From Companilactobacillus heilongjiangensis (GTDB lineage: Bacteria; Bacillota; Bacilli; Lactobacillales; Lactobacillaceae): DNA of 64,000 nucleotides. The DNA lies in the NCBI RefSeq assembly GCF_000831645.3, contig NZ_CP012559.1, forward strand, positions 1,116,001 to 1,180,000. The letters run 5' to 3'. Below are positions 17,106-25,622 of the stretch, in pieces. The position numbers and the translations under genes are program-made. How positions within the stretch are numbered: the stretch's first letter is position 1; every line of letters starts with the position of its first letter. Below the pieces are notes generated by a model that worked only from the letters and a program-made list of their open reading frames with translations, had not been told where the DNA came from and did no database searches.

Positions 17106-17984
17106 ATGAATTTAAAAGACTATCAATATTTTAAAAAATTATCAGAGTTAAAGAACTTTTCCGATACAGCTGCGTTCTTTGGCGTTAGTCAACCAACTAT
17201 TACTTATTCCTTGAAACGCCTAGAGGATAGCTGTGGCTTGTCCCTGGTTAAGCGTAAGAGTTATGCCAATTCGCTGTCACTGACATATGCTGGGGAACAG
17301 TTATTGCTACATATCAATCGTATTCTGCAGGAAAATGACCTGATCAATGTCGATATGGAACGAATCAAGCGTGAAAAAATTGTCATGGGATGGCCACCAA
17401 TTATTACTAGCTACGTTATACCCAAGGTGTTCGATGAGCTTCGCAAAGAAAAACTTTTAGTGGCAATTGAACCTGTCGCTGATGGCTCAAAAGATTTGTT
17501 GACAAAATTGACCAACGGTGAAATTGACTTGTCATTATTAGGAACGACTGTTTTACCACAAGAAAATCACTTGGATTATCAATTATTAAAAGAACATCAT
17601 TTTAAATTTATTGCTTCTACTGAGAAAGATATTTCCCATATCCATTCAATTGAGGAACTATTTGAGGAAGACTTTATTTCTTTGAATGAAAAATCTGTTC
17701 ACAGTCAAGTCCTACAAAGGCTGACCGAACACTATAATGTCGTCCCTAAAACAATGTTTCAGACCGATGATTATAAATTGGTTTTGAACTTGGTTCGAGC
17801 CAACAAAGGTATCAGTTTCATCACGGAGACAGCCATTCAAGATGTGCCAGGTCTGCAAGTGATCGACATCCCTGATATTCAATTGCCATCGTTTTATATC
17901 CTTTTTGTGTACCGACACAATATGATTGGTAACGAGACCTTGGGTAAGTTGATGCATATTTTCAAGGGAATATATAAAAAATGA
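17106..17984 (+). CDS. mleR: LysR-family regulator of the malolactic operon
   Basis: A 292-residue LysR-type transcription factor with an N-terminal winged helix-turn-helix (about residues 15-40, SDTAAFFGVSQPTITYSLKR) and a C-terminal substrate-binding domain. LysR proteins usually regulate a divergent gene in response to a small effector; here that is mleS, with L-malate the likely effector by analogy with MleR. The shared region of 103 bases is A/T-rich. GTGAGAAA lies before the ATG. The gene symbol depends on context. Confidence 0.85.
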   Translation: MNLKDYQYFKKLSELKNFSDTAAFFGVSQPTITYSLKRLEDSCGLSLVKRKSYANSLSLTYAGEQLLLHINRILQENDLINVDMERIKREKIVMGWPPIITSYVIPKVFDELRKEKLLVAIEPVADGSKDLLTKLTNGEIDLSLLGTTVLPQENHLDYQLLKEHHFKFIASTEKDISHIHSIEELFEEDFISLNEKSVHSQVLQRLTEHYNVVPKTMFQTDDYKLVLNLVRANKGISFITETAIQDVPGLQVIDIPDIQLPSFYILFVYRHNMIGNETLGKLMHIFKGIYKK

Positions 17985-18218
17985 TATTAGTTTATAAATA
18001 AAACGTGGTGTACAGGTATAGTCCATTAACGTTACAATTAGTATGCCAATTAAGATTGGTTTGCGACAATTAGTGGTAACTGTATTTAATAGGAAATTAT
18101 ATCTCATCAATATATTGCTTTTTATTATGCTTTTATTACATTATTATCACTTTTTATAATTGAAATGGATGAAAAAATGAGGGATAGGGCATGGTTCGCA
18201 ATGTCCATTTTAGAGTTA

Positions 18219-18251
18219 GAAAGCCGGTATGACTGGCTTTCTTTCTTTTTT
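18219..18251 (+). terminator. Intrinsic terminator
   Basis: Stem GAAAGCC / GGCTTTC with loop GGTATGACT and a long T-rich tail. It lies 235 bases after mleR, so it may end mleR or a short transcript within 17985-18219, where I see no gene. Confidence 0.75.
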
Positions 18252-18325
18252 CGGAATAAATTTATAAAAATATGTCCAATTTGGATAAAGTAATATATTC
18301 AAAATCGAATGTGCTATCATATTTA

Positions 18326-18436
18326 GTGAAGAGGAAATCAATTCCTACGTTTCCTCTTTCTTGATAATTTCATGATTATAATAGTTGAATAACTATTGTC
18401 GATGATGGCGGTTCCTCCCTGAGCTGCCATTTTTTG
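18326..18436 (+). ncRNA. Possible small RNA ending in an intrinsic terminator
   Basis: The stretch holds GAAGAGGAAA / TTTCCTCTTTC, then AATAGTTGAATAACTATT, then the terminator stem ATGGCGGTT / AGCTGCCAT with a T-run. TATCAT just upstream could be a -10 box, but no convincing -35 is seen. On the other strand the same bases hold a 30-codon frame (MAAQGGTAIIDNSYSTIIIM...) with a very basic end. An antisense RNA of a type I toxin system is one possible reading; I do not recognise the family. Confidence 0.3.
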
Positions 18437-18453
18437 TAAGATAATAATGTTTT

Positions 18454-18487
18454 GAGATCTGCATTGAAAGATGCGGATCTTTTTTTG
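18454..18487 (+). terminator. Second intrinsic terminator in tandem
   Basis: Stem AGATCTGCAT / ATGCGGATCT (one G-U pair), six-base loop, followed by seven T. It comes only 20 bases after the previous terminator stem, so two stops stand in tandem without a gene between them. Confidence 0.8.
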
Positions 18488-18490
18488 TTT

Positions 18491-18672
18491 TTCCGCCTCC
18501 GGTTGACAGAGATTTTCGCATGCTATGGGACCGGCTCGAGCCAAAGGGCGGTCTCAATCCTCGATTTTGAACTTCGCAAGGTACGCGAATCTCAAAAGTC
18601 GTCCGATGGAGTTAGAGCTAAAGCTCTAACTCCACCTTCATAGCTGGTGAAATCTCTGTCAACCTCCGGCTA
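18491..18672 (+). repeat. Cloverleaf repeat copy R6 (orientation A)
   Basis: Terminal stem TTGACAGAGATTT / AAATCTCTGTCAA, type III ends with CTCCGG. Arm A (CTCGAGCC / GGTCTC region), arm B (TTTTGAACTTCGC / GCGAATCTCAAAA) and arm C (GGAGTTAGAGC / GCTCTAACTCC, loop TAAA) are present. Arm C here differs from other copies on both sides and stays perfectly paired. Confidence 0.85.
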
Positions 18673-18711
18673 ATTTAACTGTTAGCTTTAATGTATTGAA
18701 TTAAAAAAATA

Positions 18712-18777
18712 ATCGCAAAAAAAATAAGTTCGATTTAGCTGGAATGTTTACTTCCAATCTTATCGAACTCATTTATT
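18712..18777 (-). terminator. Intrinsic terminator of the Nudix gene
   Basis: Stem ATGAGTTCGAT and ATCGAACTTAT on the minus strand with an inner TTGGAAG / CTTCCAA-like pairing, followed by eight T on the minus strand. Confidence 0.75.
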
Positions 18778-18782
18778 CTGAT

Positions 18783-19244
18783 TTATTTATGATTTTCAAA
18801 ATATTTTTTACCAGCTTCTAACATATCAGCTGTTTGTTGATTTAATAGTGGAGGTAATTGGTCAAATGGGAAATATTTAAGGTCGAGTGTTTCATTAGTA
18901 GCTTCACTTAATTCGTGTCCACCAACTTGTTTGACTAAGTATAGTCTAGAAATAACTTGTGTTTCATCGCCATTGGGATACATTGTAAAGCCTTGGTCGA
19001 ATATTCCAATTGGTTCGATAATTTCGACGTCAAGTCCAGCATCTTCCTTATATTCTCTGACACAGGCTTGGGCAAAGGTTTCACCATACTCGAGGAAACC
19101 TCCTGGTAAGCTCCAATTGTGCGTGTCAGTGCGGAGGTTTAAGAGGACTTCCTTCTTATTGTTAACTAGAATTGCTCCAGCAGCGTTTAAAATTATGGGA
19201 CGGTGGCCGACTAGACTGCGAATTTCTTGAATGTAATTTGCCAT
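18783..19244 (-). CDS. Nudix hydrolase
   Basis: A 153-residue hydrolase of the Nudix superfamily, which cleaves nucleoside diphosphates linked to another group. The Nudix box spans residues 49-71: G49-x5-E55-x7-R63-E64-Y-K-E67-D68-x-G70-L71. The second acidic residue of the usual EE pair is Asp68, a conservative change. Substrate unknown; the LNLRTDTHNWSLPGGF context is typical of ADP-ribose/NADH-like members in lactobacilli, which is only a hint. Single gene with its own terminator. Confidence 0.85.
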   Translation of the reverse strand: MANYIQEIRSLVGHRPIILNAAGAILVNNKKEVLLNLRTDTHNWSLPGGFLEYGETFAQACVREYKEDAGLDVEIIEPIGIFDQGFTMYPNGDETQVISRLYLVKQVGGHELSEATNETLDLKYFPFDQLPPLLNQQTADMLEAGKKYFENHK

Positions 19245-19283
19245 GGATGAGGATTCCTTTCCGGTTAAGTTAGCTTAACTATG

Positions 19284-19326
19284 CCACAGCTAGTGAATAT
19301 TTCCCAGCTCAGTAGACAGAATATTT
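19284..19326 (-). repeat. Isolated end of a cloverleaf repeat (R14)
   Basis: CACAGCTAGTGAATATTTCC-CAGCTCAGTAGACAGAATATTTA matches only the arm-A-side end of type I copies (compare 9911-9950). No opposite end or arms are present. Confidence 0.65.
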
Positions 19327-19451
19327 ATGTTAGCCAACTTTGTCTAATGATGAAAATGTTTTTAACAAACCGTTAAAACTGTGTTACAGCAATGTCAGAG
19401 TAATTTTCTATGGTATAATTTTAGGTAATAAGCTATTTAGGAGTTTTTAGT

Positions 19452-19763
19452 ATGAATTACAACGAGAGTCAACAAAAAGAAATTGCACAATATGCGATCG
19501 AGCATGACAACAATTACAAGGCTACTGGTGAAAAGTATGAAATCTCATATCAACAAGTAGCTGCATGGGTTAGAAAGTATCAAAAGGGTACAGTCGCTAA
19601 GAAAGACGTGACTTCTAAAAAGGCCACGACTGCTAAGAAAGCTCAAGAAAGTCCCAAGACAACTGGTAAAACAGAAGCTAGTGCTTTGGATGTTTTGAGC
19701 CGCAAAGACCCAGTATTGGAAGCACAATTGCAAGAAGTTAAAAAGAGATTGGGATTGATTTAG
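19452..19763 (+). CDS. Small helix-turn-helix protein
   Basis: A 103-residue protein with an N-terminal helix-turn-helix like that of IS3-type OrfA/Tc3 proteins (about residues 5-43, SQQKEIAQYAIEH ... YQQVAAWVRKYQKG), then a Lys/Thr/Ala-rich low-complexity linker (44-78) and a short C-terminal helix ending in LGLI. It is too short to be a transposase and no terminal repeats flank it. GGAG lies about 8 bases before the ATG. The next gene starts on the base after its stop, so the two are co-transcribed. Function unknown. Confidence 0.65.
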   Translation: MNYNESQQKEIAQYAIEHDNNYKATGEKYEISYQQVAAWVRKYQKGTVAKKDVTSKKATTAKKAQESPKTTGKTEASALDVLSRKDPVLEAQLQEVKKRLGLI

Positions 19764-20213
19764 TTGAAGAGAATCATTTTTGTTTGTTTAGGAAACATCT
19801 GTCGCTCTCCAATGGCGGAAATGATGATGAAACAGTTGGTTGCGAAAGCGGGTTTGACGGATAAAATTGCTGTCGAATCACGGGCAACCTCAACTTATGA
19901 GATCGGTAATTCTCCACATCCAGGGGCGATTCGGGAATTACAGCGACAAGATGTTCCAGTTGTTGAACATTTTGCTAAACAGATCACTACGACCGACTTT
20001 GACAACGCGAATTTAATAGTTGGTATGGATAGACAAAATATCATTGATTTGAAAGAATTGGCACCTGCTGATGATCAAAACAAAATTCATTTGGCTTATG
20101 AAGTTTTGAATCGGGATGCTGAAGTTCAAGATCCATGGTATGATCACAAATTTGACCGGACTTATCGCCAATTATTAGAATTGTTGCCACTGTGGTTGAA
20201 AGAAATTATGTAG
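19764..20213 (+). CDS. Low-molecular-weight protein tyrosine phosphatase
   Basis: A 149-residue cytosolic phosphatase of the LMW-PTP family. The P-loop CLGNICRS holds nucleophile Cys8 and Arg14, and the general acid is Asp123 in DPWY. Full length. It begins with a TTG directly after the stop of the helix-turn-helix gene, which suggests translational coupling; no strong ribosome site is visible. Target proteins are unknown; in Gram-positive bacteria such enzymes often act on tyrosine-kinase-controlled envelope processes, though none is encoded nearby. Confidence 0.88.
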   Translation: MKRIIFVCLGNICRSPMAEMMMKQLVAKAGLTDKIAVESRATSTYEIGNSPHPGAIRELQRQDVPVVEHFAKQITTTDFDNANLIVGMDRQNIIDLKELAPADDQNKIHLAYEVLNRDAEVQDPWYDHKFDRTYRQLLELLPLWLKEIM

Positions 20214-20215
20214 AA

Positions 20216-20244
20216 GTTGATAAATTTATTTATCAGCTTTTTTT
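20216..20244 (+). terminator. Intrinsic terminator
   Basis: Stem GTTGATAAA / TTTATCAGC with a TTTA loop and seven T, just after the phosphatase gene. The rest of the gap to 20586 (about 340 bases) is A/T-rich; I see no gene in it. Confidence 0.85.
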
Positions 20245-20586
20245 GTGTCGTTCGGAAAAAATCGAACGTTATGAAAATAAAATTTAGTTGTTAAAAATAT
20301 TCATTCAAATTGATTATGTAAAGTTTATTGAAACAGCCTTCAAAATTAAATTAGCTTTTGATATATCAGGATTGTTAAATTAAATAATTGGTATATACAA
20401 GAAAAATACCTGAAATTTACTGGCAGCCGATTAGAGAAAAATGAATGTCTGATTAATGAAAAACATTGCTAGATTAATATTTAGCGCGTCATTTTCCAAG
20501 AAGATGCCTATATTTTTTTGGAATAGAAACCCCTTTCACGGATGATAAGATAACAAAATCATTTGACAGGAAGGTGTTTAGTTTTT

Positions 20587-23460
20587 ATGAGAAGTAAGAA
20601 ACCAACTCTAATTTTAGCCTGCCTTTGGTTATTATTTTCCAGTAGTTTTACTACCACAGTTACTGCCGAAACCACAGAAAATGAACCAGTTACAAGCGCT
20701 GGTCTAGAGACAATTGTTGAAAATAAAGATAATACTGAAGTAACTATCAGTTATGTCTTAGAAGATAAAAAAGATTTGATTTTAAAAACCGATCAAGAAA
20801 AGGTTATTGATATCGAGGCCTTAAAAAAGGATCTTGGTGCAGAAAAAGTTAGTAATGAAGCCGATAATAAGGAATTACGTGTAACTTTAGATAATCCGGA
20901 TGCAATTGATTTTAAAATGTACGTTGACAAAGAAAAGCCTTTCTCATTGGCTGTTTTAGATGCTGATAGAAATGAAATGTTTAATTATCAGTTTAATGCT
21001 AGAGAGGAACAGGAAGCTCCAGTAGAAGATGATCCAGCCGAAGAATCGACTTGGACACGAACAGAAAAACTACGAGTTTCCAAAGGTCCTATTTTAGAAC
21101 ACAAAGACGGCTCCAGTACGCAACCGATATTTTATTTTGGAGATTACATTTACGCAGAACATGGAATCATTAAAGTTTCTGACACATGGATTCCACGCCA
21201 TAAGTCACGCGAAAATAGTTTGACGTCCCCAAATTCAGGTATTATTTATGCGGAACCGGGCAGTCGAATTGAGAATGGTCCTAAAGCAGCTGGAAATCAC
21301 ATTTATACGACACATTATGGCGACAATCAAAAACGCGACGGATTGACTGCTTTACACGCTGAAGAGGATTTACCGTATGGGTCGCCAACTAGCTATACTT
21401 CCAATAATTTATTCAATTATGTTTCACATTCTGATGATTGGAAAAGGCCCGGGGTGTCGGGACCAAATAAACTGGGTAAGTCATATGCGATGCTGGGAGA
21501 TCCAACATTGTATTATCGGATTGATTCAAATACCGGCTTGGAAGAACAGCGTTTAGTATATAAGCAACGTGCTTTTTATTCAGATAAGCATGGAAAAGAT
21601 AATCCAGAAATAACGACAAGTATTAAAATGTCCTTTACCAGGACAGGGCGTGTTGTAACGGATATTGCTTTTAAAAATACCGGAAAATATAGATTTTATA
21701 ATTTCAGTGGTATTTCAAATCATGATCTTTCATTAAATAAAGATGGTGCTGAATTGACCGATACATCTGGTAAAAAGATTGGTAATTATATTCCAATGCG
21801 TTCGTTGGGAAATGAGCGTGGAATGTATTTTCAAGCTCCAAATAATGAAATAAGAACCAATATTTATATGGATCATCCTAAAGGGCCAGGCGCTTGGGCA
21901 GCTAGATCAGCTAGTCGTTCATATCTGGCAACCAAAGGTTATATGTATAATCCGGGTTTGCTAGGCTTGCTTGGGGTACAGATGGAGACTTATTACCCTT
22001 GGAAGGTTGGTAAAAGCGGGAGTGCATTTTATGACAAAAAGAAACATCAATACAAATTTCCGTATACACCGCCTGGCTATAACAATGCTTTTAGTAATGA
22101 AAGAGATCTGGGAGATAAGAATGCTAAACGTGGAGCTGGAACGAGACTAGGGACTAAGGGTGAAAATGATCCGCAATGGGATGCTGGAGTTACGATGCGT
22201 ACCCATCCAATGGAATTAGAGATTGGGCAAACTGTTCATTTACAATATGGTGTGATGACTGATATTCCGGGTTCAACGTTTAATCCGGTCGTGGAATATG
22301 ATAAATTAGGGAATGAAAATTATCCGCAAGTTGTACCTTTGGGTACCAGTGAATTGGAATTGAGTGGACATTGGTATGATTTTGATAGTGACAATGTGAC
22401 GATTTACTATGCGGTTAATAAAGAAGAAGACGAAGATATTAAGAACAATATTTTACTGCATGAGAAACAGTCGAAAACCGATGCCAGCAATGGTAAGTTC
22501 CATGATTTTTCCAAGAAAGTAAATATTAGTCATTTGGAAAAGGGCTTGCATAAAGTCTCCTTGATTGCTGAAGATAGCGATGGCAATCAATCTATTTTAC
22601 AAGAACATCATTTTAAGATAATTAAAACGGCGGTCGCTGATAAGGGTCCACAGATTGACGTTACTTCACCATATGGGACCAAGCGTAATCCATATATACC
22701 AGGGACTGACCATTTTGAAGTAAATGGTTTTTGGTCCGATCAAAAGTCAAGCAAGATAAAATCACTCAGCTATACGGTTGATGGAGGACCTGAAACGGTT
22801 TATGAGAAAGATATTGAAAATCCTGAATTGGGAAACCTCAAGGCTTGGCGCATTCGTAGTTTAGATATAAAAAAATATAATGATTTCAAGAAGCATCGAA
22901 TGGTTTTCAAAATAACCGATGATGAGGGAGCAACCGATGTAGACTTCTTTTATTTCAAGCATACTGGTGGCGGAACTCACTTGACTGCTCCAGAAAAGAT
23001 TGACTTTGGTAAAGTGTCACTTGATCTTAATAGGAATAATCCGTTGTCGCCAAATATGAACAATGAAAAGGTGCTACTGGAAGACTTTCGTAAAAAAGGT
23101 TCTAATCAGTTGGGTGTTCAACTAACTATCAATAAGTTTTATAAAGATGATGGCAGTGATTTCGATGGTGATGACGAAGATGATGGTGATGATAGTTTGT
23201 CAACGGTTGATCCAGATAAACGTGGGGCTAAAGAATGGCTGAAACATAAGGTTTATTGGGATGGCAAACCAGTTAATAACAAAAATATTCCAATTGGTAA
23301 AACTGTTGGCGCTAAGAGTGAAGAATGGCGACAAAGTACTGATTTCACTGAAGAAGTTAGCAAGAAGCTAAAGATTAATTTCCGTGCTCGTGAGACGGGG
23401 ACTTCACCAGGTAAATATGTTAGTTATTGGACGTGGCAAACGGTGGATTCGATACAATAA
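20587..23460 (+). CDS. Large secreted surface protein with a WxL-like C-terminal region
   Basis: 957 residues. A signal peptide spans about 1-27 (basic start, hydrophobic core, TVTA before E). The mature part begins acidic, then shows a long central region rich in Tyr/Gly/Asn (about 150-590), two Ig-like segments (about 590-790: VNISHLEKGLHKVSLIAEDS and a TDDEGATDVDFF partner), and a C-terminal region starting APEKIDFGKVSLDL and ending YVSYWTWQTVDS. The last part resembles WxL wall-binding domains, but the classical first Trp-x-Leu is not evident. An acidic GDDEDDGDD stretch lies near 866. No LPxTG motif. ATG chosen because AGGAAGGTG precedes it. Not recognised beyond this; possibly an adhesin-like wall protein. 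Confidence 0.7.
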   Translation: MRSKKPTLILACLWLLFSSSFTTTVTAETTENEPVTSAGLETIVENKDNTEVTISYVLEDKKDLILKTDQEKVIDIEALKKDLGAEKVSNEADNKELRVTLDNPDAIDFKMYVDKEKPFSLAVLDADRNEMFNYQFNAREEQEAPVEDDPAEESTWTRTEKLRVSKGPILEHKDGSSTQPIFYFGDYIYAEHGIIKVSDTWIPRHKSRENSLTSPNSGIIYAEPGSRIENGPKAAGNHIYTTHYGDNQKRDGLTALHAEEDLPYGSPTSYTSNNLFNYVSHSDDWKRPGVSGPNKLGKSYAMLGDPTLYYRIDSNTGLEEQRLVYKQRAFYSDKHGKDNPEITTSIKMSFTRTGRVVTDIAFKNTGKYRFYNFSGISNHDLSLNKDGAELTDTSGKKIGNYIPMRSLGNERGMYFQAPNNEIRTNIYMDHPKGPGAWAARSASRSYLATKGYMYNPGLLGLLGVQMETYYPWKVGKSGSAFYDKKKHQYKFPYTPPGYNNAFSNERDLGDKNAKRGAGTRLGTKGENDPQWDAGVTMRTHPMELEIGQTVHLQYGVMTDIPGSTFNPVVEYDKLGNENYPQVVPLGTSELELSGHWYDFDSDNVTIYYAVNKEEDEDIKNNILLHEKQSKTDASNGKFHDFSKKVNISHLEKGLHKVSLIAEDSDGNQSILQEHHFKIIKTAVADKGPQIDVTSPYGTKRNPYIPGTDHFEVNGFWSDQKSSKIKSLSYTVDGGPETVYEKDIENPELGNLKAWRIRSLDIKKYNDFKKHRMVFKITDDEGATDVDFFYFKHTGGGTHLTAPEKIDFGKVSLDLNRNNPLSPNMNNEKVLLEDFRKKGSNQLGVQLTINKFYKDDGSDFDGDDEDDGDDSLSTVDPDKRGAKEWLKHKVYWDGKPVNNKNIPIGKTVGAKSEEWRQSTDFTEEVSKKLKINFRARETGTSPGKYVSYWTWQTVDSIQ

Positions 23461-23496
23461 AAAAACTGATCTCAATGATGAGGTCAGTTTTTTTGC
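23458..23496. terminator. Bidirectional intrinsic terminator
   Basis: Stem AAAAAACTGA / TCAGTTTTTT with an inner CTC / GAG pairing; it overlaps the end of the minus-strand regulator gene and follows the large surface-protein gene. Confidence 0.85.
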
Positions 23497-24233
23497 GTTC
23501 TAATGACATATGAATCCAAAAGGATACGGCTAATAACTTGTAAAGGTAAACGAGATCTTACTTCATAATCGGGAAAATATGAGGTTTGAGATTTGTAGCC
23601 AAGCAAAACCATTTCCGAATATTTAGCGATGGAACTTTTCTCATTGGTAGTAATCGTAATCGTGCTAACACCATTACCGAAGGCATTTTTGGCACCCTCG
23701 ACAAGTTCTTTAGTTTCACCATTTAAACTAATAATGATAACCAGAGCTTCACGTTTAATCCGTTTGCTCATTGTTACGATGATATTAGGGTCAGAACTCA
23801 TTACACAATTTTTACCTAGTAGCTGCAATTTGACCAACATTTCTTGAGCAATAAATTCAGAGAAACCCCGGGCAAAAATATAAATATCATTCGATTCACC
23901 TATCTTTTGAACGGCATCTTCAATGGAACCAACGTTTAGCATGCTGAGAGTATTATCAACTTCATACTTATTCTTCATGATTGCTTGTTTGATATCGTGG
24001 TCGACTTTTTCCAAGTTTTTGTATTGTGAGTTATTTTTACTTTTGGTAATCAACTGTTGTCGAAAATCGGTATAGCCAGAATACCCTAGCTTTTTAGTTG
24101 TGCGAACAATAGTGGCAGTGGAAACATTAGCGTCTTCACTCAGTTTAACGATTGAAAGATCTGGGATGTCCGTTAAATTTTCCTGAATATAGTCCCAGAG
24201 GTATTGTTCAGAAGTACTTAATTTTGTAGTCAT
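23484..24233 (-). CDS. MurR/RpiR-family transcriptional regulator
   Basis: A 249-residue regulator with an N-terminal RpiR-type helix-turn-helix (about 20-55, VKLSEDANVSTATIVRTTKK) and a C-terminal SIS domain (about 100-240) for binding a phosphosugar. Start set at ATG 24233 because AGGGTGG lies 9 bases upstream. It is divergent from a kinase/PTS operon, the usual arrangement for a local regulator that senses a sugar phosphate. It therefore likely controls the operon at 24690-28218. The region between them contains a cloverleaf repeat. TGAAAACATTTACA at about 24293 is a cre-like candidate with one core mismatch. Confidence 0.85.
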   Translation of the reverse strand: MTTKLSTSEQYLWDYIQENLTDIPDLSIVKLSEDANVSTATIVRTTKKLGYSGYTDFRQQLITKSKNNSQYKNLEKVDHDIKQAIMKNKYEVDNTLSMLNVGSIEDAVQKIGESNDIYIFARGFSEFIAQEMLVKLQLLGKNCVMSSDPNIIVTMSKRIKREALVIIISLNGETKELVEGAKNAFGNGVSTITITTNEKSSIAKYSEMVLLGYKSQTSYFPDYEVRSRLPLQVISRILLDSYVIRTQKN

Positions 24234-24356
24234 TAAAAAATCCACCCTAATTGTAAAGATTTTTTCGAGAATCGGTCCATGTAGTCCGTTTATGAAAACA
24301 TTTACATGATAACATAAGTTATACTGTATTTATTGAAGCAGAGGGTGCCAGTTGAA

Positions 24357-24650
24357 TATGCCGTCTCCAGAGCTGGGAAATATTCACAAGCTGTGCGGAC
24401 CGGTCCGAGCCAAGAGGCGGTCTCGAACCTCGGTTTGAAGCCTTGACACAGTTCGTCAAGTCTCCAAACACGCCCGGTGATATAAGTACGGGAGATTCCT
24501 CCCGTGCTTATATCACTACCACGGCACACAAATATTTCCCAGCTCTTCCGACTAGTTTATCGTTATTAGTTGAATGTAAAAATATTTAAGCAATTTTAGA
24601 CTAGGAAATACTTGTAGTAGGCTATTAACTAGCACCATGTGTATTTTAAA
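24357..24650 (+). repeat. Cloverleaf repeat copy R7 with extension (orientation A)
   Basis: Core 24357-24554 is a complete type I copy: ends ATGCCGTCTCCAGAGCTGGG and CAGCTCTTCCGACTAG, arm A (GGTCCGAGCC / GGTCTCGAACC), arm B (GTTTGAAGCCTTGAC / GTCAAGTCTCCAAAC) and arm C (GTGATATAAGTACGGGAG / CTCCCGTGCTTATATCAC). The extension runs on to about 24650 and ends CTAGCACCATGTGTA. It carries the unoccupied IS110 target GAACCTCGGTTTGAAGCC. Confidence 0.88.
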
Positions 24651-24689
24651 TATTTTTTAACGTTATGAAATTACAAAGGAGTTAAGTAA

Positions 24690-25619
24690 ATGATTTATAC
24701 ATGTACTTTAAATCCGGCAATCGATTTGTTTATTGAAACAGATCATTTGAAACCGGAAGTTGTTAATCGAACTAATAGTTATGACATTCAACCAAATGGA
24801 AAGGGTGTCAATGTTTCCTTTATTTTAAAACATTTGGGTGTTAATAATACTGCCTGGGGTGTTGGCGGTGGTTTTACAAGTAATTTTATTGAAGAATCAT
24901 TACGTAACAAGGGTATTGAAACAGATTTTACTCATATTGATGGAATTTCGAGAATCAATGTTTTCACTCGTGTATTGGACACTGATACAGAATATAAAGA
25001 AGTAAATAACGGTCCTGAAGTAAGCGCTGACAGGGTGACTGAATTTCTGCAAAAAGTTGCTACATTGACTAAAGACGATAAGTTAGTTGTTTCGGGTAGC
25101 TTTTCAAAAGGTATTCAACCGGAAATTATTGTTGAAATTGCCAAAATGGCTGAAAAACAAGGGTTCGACTTGGTAATTGATACAAGTTATCCCGAGGTCG
25201 TTTCTGCCATTGAGCATCATCCATACTTGATCAAGCCAAACGATGAAGAATTATTATCATGGTTCGAGCAGCCAGTCACGGACGACATCAATGTGTTAGT
25301 GAAATATTCTAAAGAATTGCTCAAGAAGGGTGCTCAAAATATTCTACTTTCATTAGGTGCTAAAGGGGCACTTTTCGTTAACGCAGAGCATGTTTTGCTT
25401 GGAAATGCGCCAAAAATAAAAGTTGTTAATACGGCTTGCTCGGGCGATACGATGTTAGGAACCTTTTTAGCTGGTCTCGAACAAGGGATGTCACTTGAGG
25501 ATAACTTGCAAAGAAGTCTAGCTGCCGCAAGTTCAACAGCTGCTAGTGCTGGTTTGACAGATTTTAGTGATGTAGATGAATTGATGAAACAAATTAAAAT
25601 TACGCAATTGGAGGGATAA
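24690..25619 (+). CDS. 1-phosphofructokinase-type PfkB kinase (second copy)
   Basis: A 309-residue PfkB-family kinase of the FruK/LacC group, which phosphorylates fructose 1-phosphate or tagatose 6-phosphate with ATP. The N-terminal motif PNGKGVNVS and the C-terminal catalytic Asp in NTACSGDTMLG are visible. The usual GAGDS catalytic loop reads CSGDT here. AAAGGAG precedes the ATG. The next gene, 3 bases downstream, encodes a fructose-type PTS permease, so the two form one pathway. It is a paralogue of fruK at 44850-45770, which keeps the standard loop. Confidence 0.85.
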   Translation: MIYTCTLNPAIDLFIETDHLKPEVVNRTNSYDIQPNGKGVNVSFILKHLGVNNTAWGVGGGFTSNFIEESLRNKGIETDFTHIDGISRINVFTRVLDTDTEYKEVNNGPEVSADRVTEFLQKVATLTKDDKLVVSGSFSKGIQPEIIVEIAKMAEKQGFDLVIDTSYPEVVSAIEHHPYLIKPNDEELLSWFEQPVTDDINVLVKYSKELLKKGAQNILLSLGAKGALFVNAEHVLLGNAPKIKVVNTACSGDTMLGTFLAGLEQGMSLEDNLQRSLAAASSTAASAGLTDFSDVDELMKQIKITQLEG

Positions 25620-25622
25620 GAT

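Noticed and set aside
17712-18110. 132-codon minus-strand frame over the end of mleR
   Set aside because: It is antisense to the coding sequence of mleR and shows no ribosome site or recognisable protein features.
18338-18643. Frames on both strands over 18338-18643
   Set aside because: The longer readings run through terminators and repeat R6. Only the inner 30-codon minus-strand frame was kept as a possibility, within the small-RNA note.
19452-19763. Helix-turn-helix gene considered as an IS3 transposase fragment
   Set aside because: No terminal inverted repeats or OrfB remnant, and it is tightly coupled to the phosphatase gene, so it looks like a resident gene.
24302-24529. 75-codon minus-strand frame over repeat R7
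   Set aside because: Chance frame in the repeat, without ribosome site.
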